A program made the translations under genes and the position numbers. This document shows positions 25,850-35,044 of a stretch of 48,829 bases of DNA, piece by piece. Below the pieces are notes generated by a model that was not told the origin of the DNA, made no database searches, and saw nothing but the letters and a program-made list of their open reading frames with translations. Within the stretch, counting starts at the first letter, position 1; each line of letters begins with the position of its first letter. This DNA comes from Planctomycetota bacterium. Lineage in GTDB: Bacteria > Planctomycetota > Planctomycetia > Gemmatales > Gemmataceae. The stretch spans positions 1 to 48,829 of the forward strand of contig JACPZP010000078.1 in assembly GCA_016195405.1 (NCBI GenBank), in the 5' to 3' direction.

Positions 25850-26269
25850 ATGGACAAGCAAGAGAAGCCGTTTTACTCGTTTGAATGCATCTCGCGGCCA
25901 GTCGCATCCACTGCGGTTCCCGGACAACGGCCTTCGAGTCGTCCACGTAAGAGTGGTCGAAGCGGGCTTGCCCGCTCGTCGTTGTTTCAAGAGTTTGACT
26001 GCGAATTTGAGAGCCTTCCATCGGGAACTCGCGCGGACGCGCGACCTCGCGGTAGAGAACGAAAAACTCCGCCCGCTGTGCGGCCGGATATGCGTGCGTC
26101 CGGTTCCGTCGAGGATAATCACAACGGCCGCCGCAAGCAAATCAAGAATCTTGCAATGCTCATTGATAACTGTCTCATATTGACAAAAGGCATGGATCAG
26201 CGATCTTTCGCAGCGGTCATCAAGCACCTTCGAAGCGCTAAGCAAGAGATCGCCTTGAAGTCGAAGTGA
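25850..26269 (+). CDS. Unrecognised ORF, perhaps not a real gene
   Basis: A 139-residue frame starting at ATG 25850, four bases after the previous stop. The middle is Arg/Pro/Ser-rich and looks like a shadow or decayed DNA, but the last ~55 residues (QIKNLAMLIDNCLILTKGMD, then SFAAVIKHLRSAKQEI) look protein-like. Another frame (25842-26183) overlaps it, so a frameshifted remnant is possible. No function can be given. Confidence 0.3.
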   Translation: MDKQEKPFYSFECISRPVASTAVPGQRPSSRPRKSGRSGLARSSLFQEFDCEFESLPSGTRADARPRGRERKTPPAVRPDMRASGSVEDNHNGRRKQIKNLAMLIDNCLILTKGMDQRSFAAVIKHLRSAKQEIALKSK

Positions 26270-26324
26270 TCTTGAGCAATACCCTCGGAGCGCGCCAGTG
26301 CCGCGAATTGCGCATAAGGCTAAA

Positions 26325-26385
26325 TAGGTCTCGCGAGCCGAGCGCGACCCACGCGCCATGGGTCCGGCTCGGCTCGCCGGACCTA
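26325..26385. repeat. Imperfect 26-bp inverted repeat before the AlkD-like gene
   Basis: Arms 26325-26350 and 26360-26385 match at 22 of 26 positions, with a 9-base loop. The outer bases are TAGGTC and GACCTA. It lies in the 138-base gap before the AlkD-like gene, in which no promoter could be supported. Confidence 0.65.
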
Positions 26386-26407
26386 CTGTAACGGACAAAG
26401 AGTGCTC

Positions 26408-27115
26408 ATGACCGCCAACGAAATCGTAGCCGAGTTGAAATCTCTCGGCAGCGCAGCAATCAAGAAAGTGCACGCCCAGCATGGCGCCATTGAACCGTTT
26501 TTCGGCGTCAAAGTGGGAGATCTCAAGAAGATCCAAAAACGCATCAAGATGGATTACAAGCTCGCGCTGGAGCTTTACGATACGGGAATCGCCGACGCCA
26601 TGTATTTGGCCGGTTTGATTGCCGACGATGCGAAGATGACCAAGAAGGACCTTCAGCGCTGGGTCGACGGCGCCCATTGGTCCATGCCTAGCGAGTATAC
26701 GGTCCCGTGGGTGGCGGCGGGCAGCAACCATGGCCGCGAGCTGGCTCTCAAGTGGATCGACTCGAAGAAAGAGCTGATTGCCGCGGCCGGCTGGGCCACC
26801 TTAAGCAGTTTGGTGTCCACCAAGTCCGACGACGAACTCGACTTGGAAGAGTTGAAGCGACTGCTGGAGCGCGTCCGTAAGACTCTTCCCGACGCGCCCA
26901 ACCGTGTCCGCTACACCATGAATTGCTTCGTCATCGCGGTGGGCAGCTACGTCAAGCCGCTTACCGATCTGGCTATCCAGACTGGCGAGCGCATCGGCAT
27001 GGTGACCGTAGACATGGGCGACACCGAATGCAAGGTGCCGTATGCCCCGGATTACATCAACATGGTCAAGAAGCGCGGGACCATCGGCAAGAAACGCAAG
27101 ACCGCGAAATGTTGA
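26408..27115 (+). CDS. AlkD-like DNA alkylation repair protein
   Basis: A 235-residue protein of the DNA alkylation repair family (AlkD-type HEAT-repeat glycosylases): FFGVKVGDLKKIQKRIK, then LALELYDTGIADAMYLAGLIAD and WVDGAHWSMPSEY. AlkD removes N3/N7-alkylated bases with a superhelical HEAT fold, without flipping the base. The C-terminal part (CFVIAVGSYVKPLTDLAIQ) fits the later helices of the family but is followed by a basic tail (KKRGTIGKKRKTAKC). ATG 26408 has no strong ribosome site; an earlier ATG at 26402 is possible. Activity is inferred from family only. Confidence 0.8.
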   Translation: MTANEIVAELKSLGSAAIKKVHAQHGAIEPFFGVKVGDLKKIQKRIKMDYKLALELYDTGIADAMYLAGLIADDAKMTKKDLQRWVDGAHWSMPSEYTVPWVAAGSNHGRELALKWIDSKKELIAAAGWATLSSLVSTKSDDELDLEELKRLLERVRKTLPDAPNRVRYTMNCFVIAVGSYVKPLTDLAIQTGERIGMVTVDMGDTECKVPYAPDYINMVKKRGTIGKKRKTAKC

Positions 27116-27150
27116 TTGGATCACGATTGTGGCGCTCACGGAGGTTTGTC

Positions 27151-27876
27151 ATGCGAGCCGCATTCGGTTTATTCATTGTTGTCTCCGTGCCGTTTCTCGT
27201 TTTCGCACAAAACGGGGACGACAAATCGAAAGATAAACTCCAGGGCACTTGGAAGCTCGACGGCTGGGAACTTGAAGGCAAAGCGGTTGATCTTCCGCAA
27301 AGTCCGCCCTGGCTCATCATCGAGAAGGACAAGGTGCTTTACGGCGGCGGCGAGTTGGCCACGTTGACCGTCGATCCAAGGACCACGCCGAAGATCATCG
27401 ACCTCACGTTCCAGGATCCCAAGCGTGTTTACGAAGGCATCTACACCGTCGACGGCGAGACGCTCAAGATGTGCGTAAACCGGCTGACTGACGGCGTCAA
27501 GGAGCGCCCATCGGGATTCGACACCAAAGATCATCCGGAATGGCGGCTGCTCGTCTTCAAGCGTGACAAGGAACGCAAGAACGGTGCTGAAGGTCTGAGC
27601 GGGTTCGTCGGCATTGCCATTCAGTTCAAGGCCGACACCAAGGCGATGAACATCAACTCGGTGATCAAGAAAAGTCCTGCCGAAAAGGCCGGCGTCAAGA
27701 TGGATGACAAGTTGCTCTCGGTCGGCGGCGAAAAAGCCGGAGAACTCAAAGGCGTAGTCGCACTGATTCAAAAGGCCAGGCCCGGAACGGAGCTTAACCT
27801 GCGCATCGAGCGCGACGGCAAGGAACGCGATATCGCAATCAAGGTTGGCGTATTGCCGTTCTATTTTCTGGATTGA
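27151..27876 (+). CDS. Exported TIGR03067-like protein with C-terminal PDZ domain
   Basis: A 241-residue secreted protein. The signal peptide is short and hydrophobic (AAFGLFIVVSVPFLVFA), with cleavage near FAQ. Residues about 25-130 show the planctomycete TIGR03067 pattern: LQGTWKLDGWELEGK, then LTVDPRTTPKIIDLTF and IYTVDGETLKMCVN. A PDZ-like domain follows (about 145-235): GFVGIAIQFKADTKAMNIN, SPAEKAGVKMDDKLLSVGG and a final beta hairpin. No protease domain is attached, so it probably binds protein ends outside the cytoplasm. ATG 27151 has GGAGG 6 bases upstream; earlier in-frame codons overlap the AlkD-like gene. Confidence 0.8.
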   Translation: MRAAFGLFIVVSVPFLVFAQNGDDKSKDKLQGTWKLDGWELEGKAVDLPQSPPWLIIEKDKVLYGGGELATLTVDPRTTPKIIDLTFQDPKRVYEGIYTVDGETLKMCVNRLTDGVKERPSGFDTKDHPEWRLLVFKRDKERKNGAEGLSGFVGIAIQFKADTKAMNINSVIKKSPAEKAGVKMDDKLLSVGGEKAGELKGVVALIQKARPGTELNLRIERDGKERDIAIKVGVLPFYFLD

Positions 27877-27894
27877 ATCAAGCGCGGGAGTCCG

Positions 27895-29178
27895 ATGATG
27901 AAGCTCACGATGCTAATTTCGGCCCTGTTATTGCCCATGCTCAGCCTAGCCGATGCCGCCTTCCAAAGCGCCGGACAGGAAAACCCCATCGATGCCCAAG
28001 GCTACAACAAGCTCGGCAACGCCTTGCGCGAAAAGCAGCGGTTGGATGAAGCGATCACCGCCTACCGGAAGGCCATTGAACTCGATCCAAAGTACGCCCA
28101 TCCCCACTACAACCTCGGCATCACCCTCCTCAGTCAAAAGCGTCTCGACGAGGCCATCGCCTCTCTGCGCAAGGCCATCCAGCTCGAGCCGAAGTTCGGC
28201 GAGGCCCATGGCGCGCTGGGTCGAGCGCTCCTCAAGCGCGGAATGTTCACGGAGGCCGCCACGGTCACGGAAAAGGCGCTCGACTTGCTCCCGCCGGAGC
28301 ATCCGGCGCGATCAGGGATCGACGAACAAGTGCGGCGTTGCCGGCAGCTGGTCGCCTTGGACGAAGAGTTAGGCCGCGTGCTTTCGGGGAAGGAAGAGGG
28401 GGACGGCACGGCCTTTATCGCGCTCGCTCGCTTGTGCCGGCAATACAAACAGCAATATGCCACAGCGACAAAGCTGTTTCGGCGGGGCTTCGATTCGAAA
28501 CCCGACGGTAAGGGGCTGGCCCAAATGCATCGCTACGATGCCGCTTGCGCCGCGGCCCTTGCCGGCGCCGGCAAGGGCGAGGAAGCGTCTAAGCTCGCCG
28601 ACGAGGACAAGACCAAGCTGCGCGCCCAAGCCCGGGACTGGCTCGGGGCCGAGTTGAACGCAGTCGGCGCGAGTGCGAAAGCTGCCCAGTCGCGGCCGGT
28701 GCTGGAATTGATCGCCCGGCTCGAGCGCTGGCTGACGGAGCCCGAACTGACGGGCGTGCGTGATCCGCGCGATTTGGCGAAAATGGCCGCGGACGAAAGA
28801 GCGCAGTTTGAGAAGCTGTGGGCCGATATTCGCGCGTTGCTGAAGGACGGCAACGGCCGCTTCCGAGAGACCAAGCTTGAAGGTGAGCTAAGCGCGAAAG
28901 AAAACCATCAGGTCCACAAGGTGAAGCTGTCGGCCGGCAAGAGCTACGTCATCGACCTTGAAAGCAAAGCTTTCGACGCCTTGTTGATCCTGGAAGACCC
29001 GCAAGGCAAGAAGCTTGCGGACAACGATGATCGCGCGCCGGACGACCAGAATGCACGCATCCTGTTCACTTCGAAGGAAGACGGCACTTATCGCGTGGTG
29101 GCGACTTCGTTCGAGCAGAAGAGCAGTGGCCCTTATCAGTTGCGCATTCGCGAGTTCATTCGCGACCACGCCAAATAG
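27895..29178 (+). CDS. Exported TPR protein with C-terminal PPC-type domain
   Basis: A 427-residue secreted protein. A signal peptide (KLTMLISALLLPMLSLADA) is followed by at least three TPR units (about 30-140), for example YNKLGNALREKQRLDEAITA and HYNLGITLLSQKRLDEAIAS. A long helical middle (about 140-315) has no named family. The last ~100 residues resemble a bacterial pre-peptidase C-terminal (PPC) domain: HKVKLSAGKSYVIDLESKAF, then DALLILEDPQGKKLADNDD and the GTYRVVATSFE strand. PPC domains usually sit at the end of secreted enzymes, but no enzyme domain is visible here. It is 18 bases after the TIGR03067-PDZ gene, so the two are likely cotranscribed and act outside the cytoplasm together. 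Confidence 0.8.
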   Translation: MMKLTMLISALLLPMLSLADAAFQSAGQENPIDAQGYNKLGNALREKQRLDEAITAYRKAIELDPKYAHPHYNLGITLLSQKRLDEAIASLRKAIQLEPKFGEAHGALGRALLKRGMFTEAATVTEKALDLLPPEHPARSGIDEQVRRCRQLVALDEELGRVLSGKEEGDGTAFIALARLCRQYKQQYATATKLFRRGFDSKPDGKGLAQMHRYDAACAAALAGAGKGEEASKLADEDKTKLRAQARDWLGAELNAVGASAKAAQSRPVLELIARLERWLTEPELTGVRDPRDLAKMAADERAQFEKLWADIRALLKDGNGRFRETKLEGELSAKENHQVHKVKLSAGKSYVIDLESKAFDALLILEDPQGKKLADNDDRAPDDQNARILFTSKEDGTYRVVATSFEQKSSGPYQLRIREFIRDHAK

Positions 29179-29301
29179 AAGGCTACGTTCCCGATTTGAG
29201 CGCATGAAAAATCGCTTCGGGCCGCCGCAGCCGATCGGCGACGCGCGCGCAGAAAAGGCCCACGGCACTTTACCGCGGACCTTTTCTTCATTCATTTCTC
29301 G

Positions 29302-30408
29302 TCACTCATTCACTTCATGTATCATCGGCTCCAAGTGCTTCGTGTTGCGCTCGACGGCCAGCACGACGGTGCGTTCCTCGACGCCGTCGGCGCTGGCGGC
29401 GGTCGCGGGGATGATTTGCCGGCTATCGGGAAGGCTGAACCGCATGGTGAAGGTGCCGTCGGGGCGGAGCTTGACAGGTTCGCCCTGAAGCGTGACCTTG
29501 GCATTGGCCTCGGTGGCGCCGTACACGATCAACTCGGCGTCGAGCTGGAACCAGAACTGCCGTGATTTGCCGTACTGGAAGGCGCCCGAGCCGAAGCTGG
29601 TGACCGCGGGGGAGCCCATCGGCCGGCGCAGGCGTTCTTCGAACAGTTGCTTGAGTTCGAGGCTGCTGGCCGAGGGATCGAAGCCGCCGGACATGGCGTA
29701 GATGCGGTCGGCCTTGGAGACGTCGAAGTCGGCCCAGTTCTCATCGATCATGTCGCTGACGCCGGCGCGCGGCGTGGTGACGACGTTGGAGCGGGCCAAA
29801 ACGTAGAATTGGCCGCTCTTGGAGAGATAGCCGATGTCGATGCGATACGACTTGGGCGGGCTCTGGACGTCGATGTACCAATTGTTGACGCCGCCGTGGA
29901 TGTCGATGTCGCGAACGACCGATTCGGAGGTGTTGGTGATGTCGTGGCTGCTGACGTCGAGAACGCGCAGCACCGGCTTGGCCCCGTGCCATTCCTGGCC
30001 CAGCGCCGCCTCAGCCCTCTGAATCGCTTGACGGGTCAATTCCCAATAACAGTGCAGCCAATAGGGGTCGCGGACCATGCAAACGATGCGGTCCTTGCCG
30101 TAGCCGCCGGGCAGGTCCTTGGGCGCCTTGGCCGACAGGTCCTTGGTGGGAACGCCGACGTCGTACTTGCTGCTCTCGACCTGCTCTTCGGCGGAAACGG
30201 AACCGTTGGTATTACGAGCGGCGGCGACTTGCGGCCGGCTGCGTGCTTGGGTTTTCTTTTTGGGCTTGGCCTTTTCGCGGGCGGAATGCTTGATGAGCGC
30301 GACGACCAGTTCTTCCTTGCGCATGTAGTGAGAGCCCGCGATGCCGCGCCTGCGGGCCATCTCCTCCAGGTCCTTCTTGGTGCGGGCCTCCAACTTGTCT
30401 TTTGTCAT
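29302..30408 (-). CDS. DUF4912-like protein with Rho-N/SAP-like N-terminus
   Basis: A 368-residue protein. Residues about 9-43 match a Rho-N/SAP-type helix pair (TKKDLEEMARRRGI, then MRKEELVVALIK), a putative nucleic-acid-binding unit. A Lys/Arg/Gln-rich linker (about 45-75) leads to the DUF4912 domain: DRIVCMVRDPYWLHCYWEL, VLRVLDVSSHDI, NWYIDVQSPPKSYRIDIGY and the WADFDVSKADRIYAMSGGFD segment. DUF4912 is a domain of unknown function found in several bacterial phyla. There is no signal peptide. The ATG has no strong Shine-Dalgarno. It faces the divergent ATP synthase cluster across 736 bases. Confidence 0.8.
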   Translation of the reverse strand: MTKDKLEARTKKDLEEMARRRGIAGSHYMRKEELVVALIKHSAREKAKPKKKTQARSRPQVAAARNTNGSVSAEEQVESSKYDVGVPTKDLSAKAPKDLPGGYGKDRIVCMVRDPYWLHCYWELTRQAIQRAEAALGQEWHGAKPVLRVLDVSSHDITNTSESVVRDIDIHGGVNNWYIDVQSPPKSYRIDIGYLSKSGQFYVLARSNVVTTPRAGVSDMIDENWADFDVSKADRIYAMSGGFDPSASSLELKQLFEERLRRPMGSPAVTSFGSGAFQYGKSRQFWFQLDAELIVYGATEANAKVTLQGEPVKLRPDGTFTMRFSLPDSRQIIPATAASADGVEERTVVLAVERNTKHLEPMIHEVNE

Positions 30409-30432
30409 TGCGACACCACTCCATGAGCGTCT

Positions 30433-30490
30433 GCCGATTACGGCTTCCGCCGATTACGGCTTCCGCCGGTTACGGCTTCCGCCGGTTACA
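30433..30490. repeat. 16-bp tandem repeat upstream of the DUF4912 gene
   Basis: Units GCCGATTACGGCTTCC at 30433, 30449 and 30465 (the third with one change) plus a partial copy at 30481. It sits 25 bases upstream of the ATG on the minus strand, so it would lie in the leader or promoter of that gene. Its role is unknown. Confidence 0.75.
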
Positions 30491-30952
30491 GGCACTCGGG
30501 TAAAGTTTGGCACCATCCTGGCTGCTGGAACTCCCGAAGTCCTTTTCGGGGGAGATGAAGGCAAGGACCGAAGCCGGCGTGGCGTCAGGTGGGAAATTGC
30601 CGGGCTACGGGAGAGGCAGGAAGTCCTGAGGCAACTCAACGAAGTCAATCAACGCAAGGGAATAATGCACGCAAATAAAGCAAGTGAATAAAAAAAAGCA
30701 AACTTTTCCCTATTGGGAGCCGTTTGCCGAATCGCTAGGTCTCAGCGAATGTTGCTGGCACGGTTTTGTCTCTTGAGCGACGCCCGGAGGCAGAAACCAC
30801 TGTAAAGATGATACACGGAGCGACAACGTGGTGTCAACCGCAAAAAAGGCTGCGCAGGCATACCTTTGGGTAAAAATCAAGAAAAATCTGGAAGAATTTT
30901 CTGCGCAGCCTGCCGATTTTGCCACTTCGCGAAAACTTTCACAATTAGGCGG
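30491..30952. other. Non-coding stretch between the DUF4912 gene and the atp cluster
   Basis: No convincing gene on either strand. Two copies of a palindromic core CTGCGCAG lie at 30850-30857 and 30901-30908, part of a larger inverted match (GGCTGCGCAG 30848-30857, CTGCGCAGCC 30901-30910); these could be regulator sites or a stem. An A-rich patch (about 30690-30705) is also present. The minus-strand promoter for DUF4912 was not identified. Confidence 0.5.
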
Positions 30953-30981
30953 TTGACTTTCTTTGGAAGGGTCTGACAATA
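30953..30981 (+). promoter_or_regulatory. Probable promoter of the atp cluster
   Basis: TTGACT at 30953-30958, a 17-base spacer, then ACAATA at 30976-30981 (or GACAAT one base earlier). The start would be near 30987, leaving a leader of about 158 bases before atpZ. The leader has a GAGG-type ribosome site but no recognisable riboswitch. Confidence 0.5.
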
Positions 30982-31144
30982 GCCCCATCCCGGTACAAGT
31001 TGCGTAACGGTATCTAGGCCTGCGTAGGGTGCCGAAGAGTTGACGTCATAAGATATTTATACGAAACGAGTTCGGTTCTAAGCCGAAACATTGGATCGTC
31101 GCTTCGCGTCGGCAAGAAAAGCCGCAGCGAAGAGGTAACGGAAA

Positions 31145-31381
31145 ATGGCGGATGAGGGTCCCAATCCGCGTCAGCTGGGACGATACCTCGTCCTTGCTCA
31201 AGTCGGCCTTGAGATGGTCGCTCCTATTGGCTTGGGTGTTTGGCTGGATTTCTTGTTGGGTTGGTTGCCCTGGTTGACGGTGGTCGGGGTACTTTTGGGC
31301 TTTAGCCTTGGGCTTTACCATATTGTCATCGTGACAAGCCGAAATGAGAATTCCGATACGTCCGGGAGCAAGCCACCATGA
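31145..31381 (+). CDS. atpZ: AtpZ/AtpI-type ATP synthase accessory protein
   Basis: A 78-residue membrane protein with two hydrophobic segments (about 14-37 and 42-63). The pattern GLEMVAPIGLGVWLDFLLGW followed by LPWLTVVGVLLGFSLGLYHI matches AtpZ, a small subunit at the head of many ATP synthase operons that has been linked to Mg/Ca import or c-ring assembly. It is the first gene of the atp cluster and overlaps the next start by four bases (ATGA at 31378). Its position supports the family call. Confidence 0.75.
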   Translation: MADEGPNPRQLGRYLVLAQVGLEMVAPIGLGVWLDFLLGWLPWLTVVGVLLGFSLGLYHIVIVTSRNENSDTSGSKPP

Positions 31382-31752
31382 AAAGTCTGGCTTGGCTTTT
31401 TGGGGGAACCTTGCTGATTTGCATTGCGGTAATGTCTCCCAGTTGCTTTGGCCAAGATGAACTTGCCGTCTTCCAGTGCACTGTTGCGTGCGCCGTAAGT
31501 CTCGTGCCTGCCCTCGGCACCATGGCCTGGGCGTTGCGCGCTGGGAATACGCCGGAGCAACAGCTCGTCGCGGTGCTAGGCGGGACAGTTGTACGTTCAG
31601 GCGCGGTCTTGGCTAGCGGGTTTCTGCTTCGTGCGGTGCTGCCGGAGTGGTTTACCCAAAGTTTTTGGATCTGGCTCGGATTTTTTTACCTGGTTACGCT
31701 TGCCCTGGAAACGACTCTAGTGCTTCGAGCTAAAGGCCGCGCGACTCAATAA
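31378..31752 (+). CDS. AtpI-like membrane protein of the atp cluster
   Basis: A 124-residue protein with four hydrophobic segments (about 3-22, 30-53, 63-87 and 93-115). The second gene of most atp operons is atpI, a membrane protein involved in assembly of the c-ring; this product fits in size, membrane count and position, but its sequence is too diverged to name with confidence. Segment GTVVRSGAVLASGFLLRAVL contains a charged residue inside the membrane stretch. It overlaps atpZ as ATGA. Confidence 0.55.
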   Translation: MKSLAWLFGGTLLICIAVMSPSCFGQDELAVFQCTVACAVSLVPALGTMAWALRAGNTPEQQLVAVLGGTVVRSGAVLASGFLLRAVLPEWFTQSFWIWLGFFYLVTLALETTLVLRAKGRATQ

Positions 31753-31829
31753 AGGAAGAAAACTCGGCCCCATGATTCAAGGGGCGTGAAATCACGAAGG
31801 AAGCAAACGACGAACACAAGGATTCAGGG

Positions 31830-32621
31830 ATGTTCTTCGCAGACGCCTTCGAGCACGTTTTGGATTCTCCTCACTGGCATTTCTTTGACCAAAAGCCACA
31901 CCTTCCGTGGATTCTCACGCGATACATGGTGCTGATGCTCTTAGCGGCCGGAATTATTATTACGATCTACGTGCCCATCGCCCGTAAGGCTCGAAGCGGC
32001 GGACCACCGCGTGGTCCATGGTGGAATGCCTTCGAGAGTATCCTCACTTTTATCCGCGACCAAGTCGCCAAGCCGTGCATTGGGCACGGTTCCGACCATT
32101 ACGTTCCTTTTCTTTGGTCGATCTTTCTTTTCGTACTGTTTTGCAACCTGCTTGGGATGTTTCCATTCCTCGGCTCCCCAACCGCCAGCTTCAGCGTCAC
32201 TTTGGCGTTGGCGTTAATCGCATTCCTTTTTATCCATGGGTCCGCCGTTGCCAAAATGGGACCCATTCACTACTTCCAATCCTACGTTCCTCACATCGAC
32301 GTTCCCTTCGGCATGGGCTATTTCATCGTACCCATGATCGTGTTGATTGAAGTTGTAGGCAATTTCATCAAAGCATTCGTTTTGGCCGTGCGGTTGTTCG
32401 CAAACATGTTTGCCGGCCATCTCGTGCTAGCCTTCCTTCTTCTCTTCATTGTGATGGTGAAAGATTCCGGGCCCCTGCTCTTTTGGGGAGTAACGGTTGC
32501 GAGTGTGCTGGGGGTAGTTGCTCTGAGTCTCCTGGAGTTGTTTGTGGCCTTCTTGCAGGCCTTCATCTTTACGTTCTTGACCGCTCTCTTTCTGGGAATG
32601 TCATTACATCCCGAACATTGA
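31830..32621 (+). CDS. atpB: ATP synthase subunit a
   Basis: A 263-residue membrane subunit that forms the proton half-channels against the c-ring. The conserved core is clear: VPFLWSIFLFVLFCNLLGMF, then FGMGYFIVPMIVLIEVVGNF and AFVLAVRLFANMFAGHLVL, where the Arg in VRLF is the essential arginine of the family. The ending FLQAFIFTFLTALFLGMSL also fits. The length agrees with bacterial subunit a. ATG 31830 has AAGGA nearby upstream (in AAGGATTCAGGG). Confidence 0.97.
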   Translation: MFFADAFEHVLDSPHWHFFDQKPHLPWILTRYMVLMLLAAGIIITIYVPIARKARSGGPPRGPWWNAFESILTFIRDQVAKPCIGHGSDHYVPFLWSIFLFVLFCNLLGMFPFLGSPTASFSVTLALALIAFLFIHGSAVAKMGPIHYFQSYVPHIDVPFGMGYFIVPMIVLIEVVGNFIKAFVLAVRLFANMFAGHLVLAFLLLFIVMVKDSGPLLFWGVTVASVLGVVALSLLELFVAFLQAFIFTFLTALFLGMSLHPEH

Positions 32622-32696
32622 CCTCAACGCCACGGTCTAATTGACCGTAGGCAAGGGACTAACTTCTTTAGTGCACTCTTTGTAGGAGTTTCTGAA

Positions 32697-33008
32697 ATGA
32701 GAATGATCGGCTTGTGCTTGATGGTTTTGTTGGTAGTACTTGTCAGCGCTAGTCCTGCGCTGGCGGAGGACAAGGGGGCTGGTACTTTCTATGGCGCCGG
32801 TGTGGCCGCGGGAATCGGGGCCGGACTCGCCATTATCGGCGCCGGCTTAGGATTCGGCCGCATCGGCTCTGCCGCCCTTGAGAGCATGGCCAGACAGCCT
32901 GAAACTGCGGGGCGCGTACAAACTGCCATGCTAATCATCGCCGCACTCCTTGAAGGGGCGACGTTCTTCGCCCTGATCGTTTGTATTATCCTCGCAGGCC
33001 AAGCGTAA
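32697..33008 (+). CDS. atpE: ATP synthase subunit c, with N-terminal signal peptide-like segment
   Basis: A 103-residue protein, longer than the usual 75-85 because of an N-terminal hydrophobic segment (CLMVLLVVLVSASPALAED) that ends in a cleavage-type ALAED. The mature part has two helices: GAGVAAGIGAGLAIIGAGLG with the turn GRIGSAALESMARQPE, and AALLEGATFFALIVCIIL, in which the Glu is the ion-binding carboxylate. The residues around this Glu do not fit the sodium-type Glu-Ser-Thr signature, so proton coupling is more likely (inference). A cleavable signal on subunit c is rare in bacteria but appears in some groups. Confidence 0.95.
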   Translation: MRMIGLCLMVLLVVLVSASPALAEDKGAGTFYGAGVAAGIGAGLAIIGAGLGFGRIGSAALESMARQPETAGRVQTAMLIIAALLEGATFFALIVCIILAGQA

Positions 33009-33020
33009 TCTGAGGTCACC

Positions 33021-33758
33021 ATGCGGCAACCGATTAGCTTAGTTCTTTTCGCTGTATGCCTGATTGCTGGCGTGGTCCTCCCTGCCTCAGCTGCCGCGGA
33101 GGATGAGAATCAACCTAAGCCACCTAAGGTGAAGGCTGCCGACTCTCATTATAAAGTGAAGGTCTATGATTTAGGTGATCCAAAGCATAGAGACGAGTTC
33201 AATGAAAAATTGCTCGCCGGCCATATCCACGAAATAGTGGTCGAGAAGACCCTAGGCAATCCTATGAAGCCCGACGTTTATGTGGCTATTGCCACCATCG
33301 TGGTATTCTTAGGATTGTTGTTGGTACTAAGAAAGCTCGCATGGGGCCCCATGCTCGAAGGCCTGAAAAAGCGCGAGGAATCGATCCTCAGTGCCGTCGA
33401 GGAAGCCAAGAAAGCCCGCGAGGAAACGCAGCGCGTGACCGCCGAGTTCAAGGCGAAGATGGACCAGGCCTACGCCGAGATTCCCAAGATCATGGAAGAA
33501 GCCCGGCGCGAGGCGGAGGCATTCAAGGAAGAAACGCGAGCCCAGACCGCCAAGGAAATGCAAGCCGAACGCCAGCGCCTGCGCCGCGAGATCGACACCG
33601 CCAAGGACCAGGCCCTACAGGAACTCTGGACCCAGGCGGCCCAACTCGCGACCCTGATATCCGCCAAAGTCATCGGTAGATCGTTGCCGGCCGCGGAACA
33701 TCACCGCTTGATCGACGAAGCGCTCGTGGAATTGCGCGAAGCCGCGCCGCGGCGGTAA
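33021..33758 (+). CDS. atpF: ATP synthase subunit b, with N-terminal export signal
   Basis: A 245-residue subunit b, the peripheral stalk. It begins with a hydrophobic signal-like segment (PISLVLFAVCLIAGVVLPASA) and a ~60-residue extension, before the normal membrane anchor (YVAIATIVVFLGLLLVLRKL, about 96-115), the Trp-Gly-Pro box and the long charged coiled coil (about 120-240). The extended N-terminus would be outside the cytoplasm. Usual bacterial subunit b has about 160 residues. Its neighbour atpE has a similar feature. Confidence 0.93.
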   Translation: MRQPISLVLFAVCLIAGVVLPASAAAEDENQPKPPKVKAADSHYKVKVYDLGDPKHRDEFNEKLLAGHIHEIVVEKTLGNPMKPDVYVAIATIVVFLGLLLVLRKLAWGPMLEGLKKREESILSAVEEAKKAREETQRVTAEFKAKMDQAYAEIPKIMEEARREAEAFKEETRAQTAKEMQAERQRLRREIDTAKDQALQELWTQAAQLATLISAKVIGRSLPAAEHHRLIDEALVELREAAPRR

Positions 33759-33773
33759 ACGGCTGACTCAACT

Positions 33774-33829
33774 GTAGGACGGTTTTGCAAACCGTCCAGT
33801 CGAGCAGACGGATTGCAAATCCGTCCTAC
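33774..33829. repeat. Double hairpin between atpF and atpH
   Basis: Two short hairpins, GGACGGTTT-TGC-AAACCGTCC (33777-33797) and GACGGATT-GCA-AATCCGTC (33807-33825). The outer GTAGGACGG and CCGTCCTAC (33774-33782, 33821-33829) also pair, so alternative folds are possible. The segment could regulate atpH translation or be a dispersed repeat. Confidence 0.75.
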
Positions 33830-34429
33830 GAGAGAAGACCATGGACCAACCCGCGACGACGGAATTTCACGACAAGGCGGACGTCAGCGCGCACCGCATC
33901 GCCAAGGTTTACGCCGAGTCGCTCTTGAACGCGGCCGCCGGAAAAAACCAAGAAATGGCCGTGCTCGACGAGCTGGACTCGCTGGTTCGTGACGTCTTCG
34001 CCGCCGAGCCCCGTCTGGAAGTGTTGCTGTCTAGCGCCGCCCTCGGCCGCAAGGCCCGTAAGGAAGCCATCGAAACCGTGTTCGCCCCGAGAGCGACCCG
34101 GTTGTTCACGAACTTCCTCCTGGTACTCAACAACCACGAGCGGCTCGACCTGTTGAGGCCGATCTTGACCGAAGCGCGCAAGCTGTACGACGTGCGGCAC
34201 AATCGGCTCCGCGTTCATGTCACTAGCGCGGTTCCCTTGAACGATGAATTCCGCTGGCGCCTGGAATCGGAAGTGCGCGGTTTTTTCCGCCTCGAACCGG
34301 TGTTGATGACGCAGGTCGATCCGGAAGTGCTGGGCGGCCTTCGCGTCCGCATCGGCGACATGCTGTACGACGCCAGCATCCGAGCCAAATTAGACGATAT
34401 TCGCAACCAGATTCTTTCGAGTAGCAGTC

Positions 34430-35041
<612 letters not shown>

Positions 35042-35044
35042 ACC

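Noticed and set aside
25842..26183. Second frame overlapping 25850-26269
   Set aside because: No motif and heavy Arg content; at best one frame of a decayed gene.
32697..33008. Sodium-type subunit c
   Set aside because: The residues around the ion-binding Glu (LEGATFF) do not fit the sodium-type Glu-Ser-Thr pattern.
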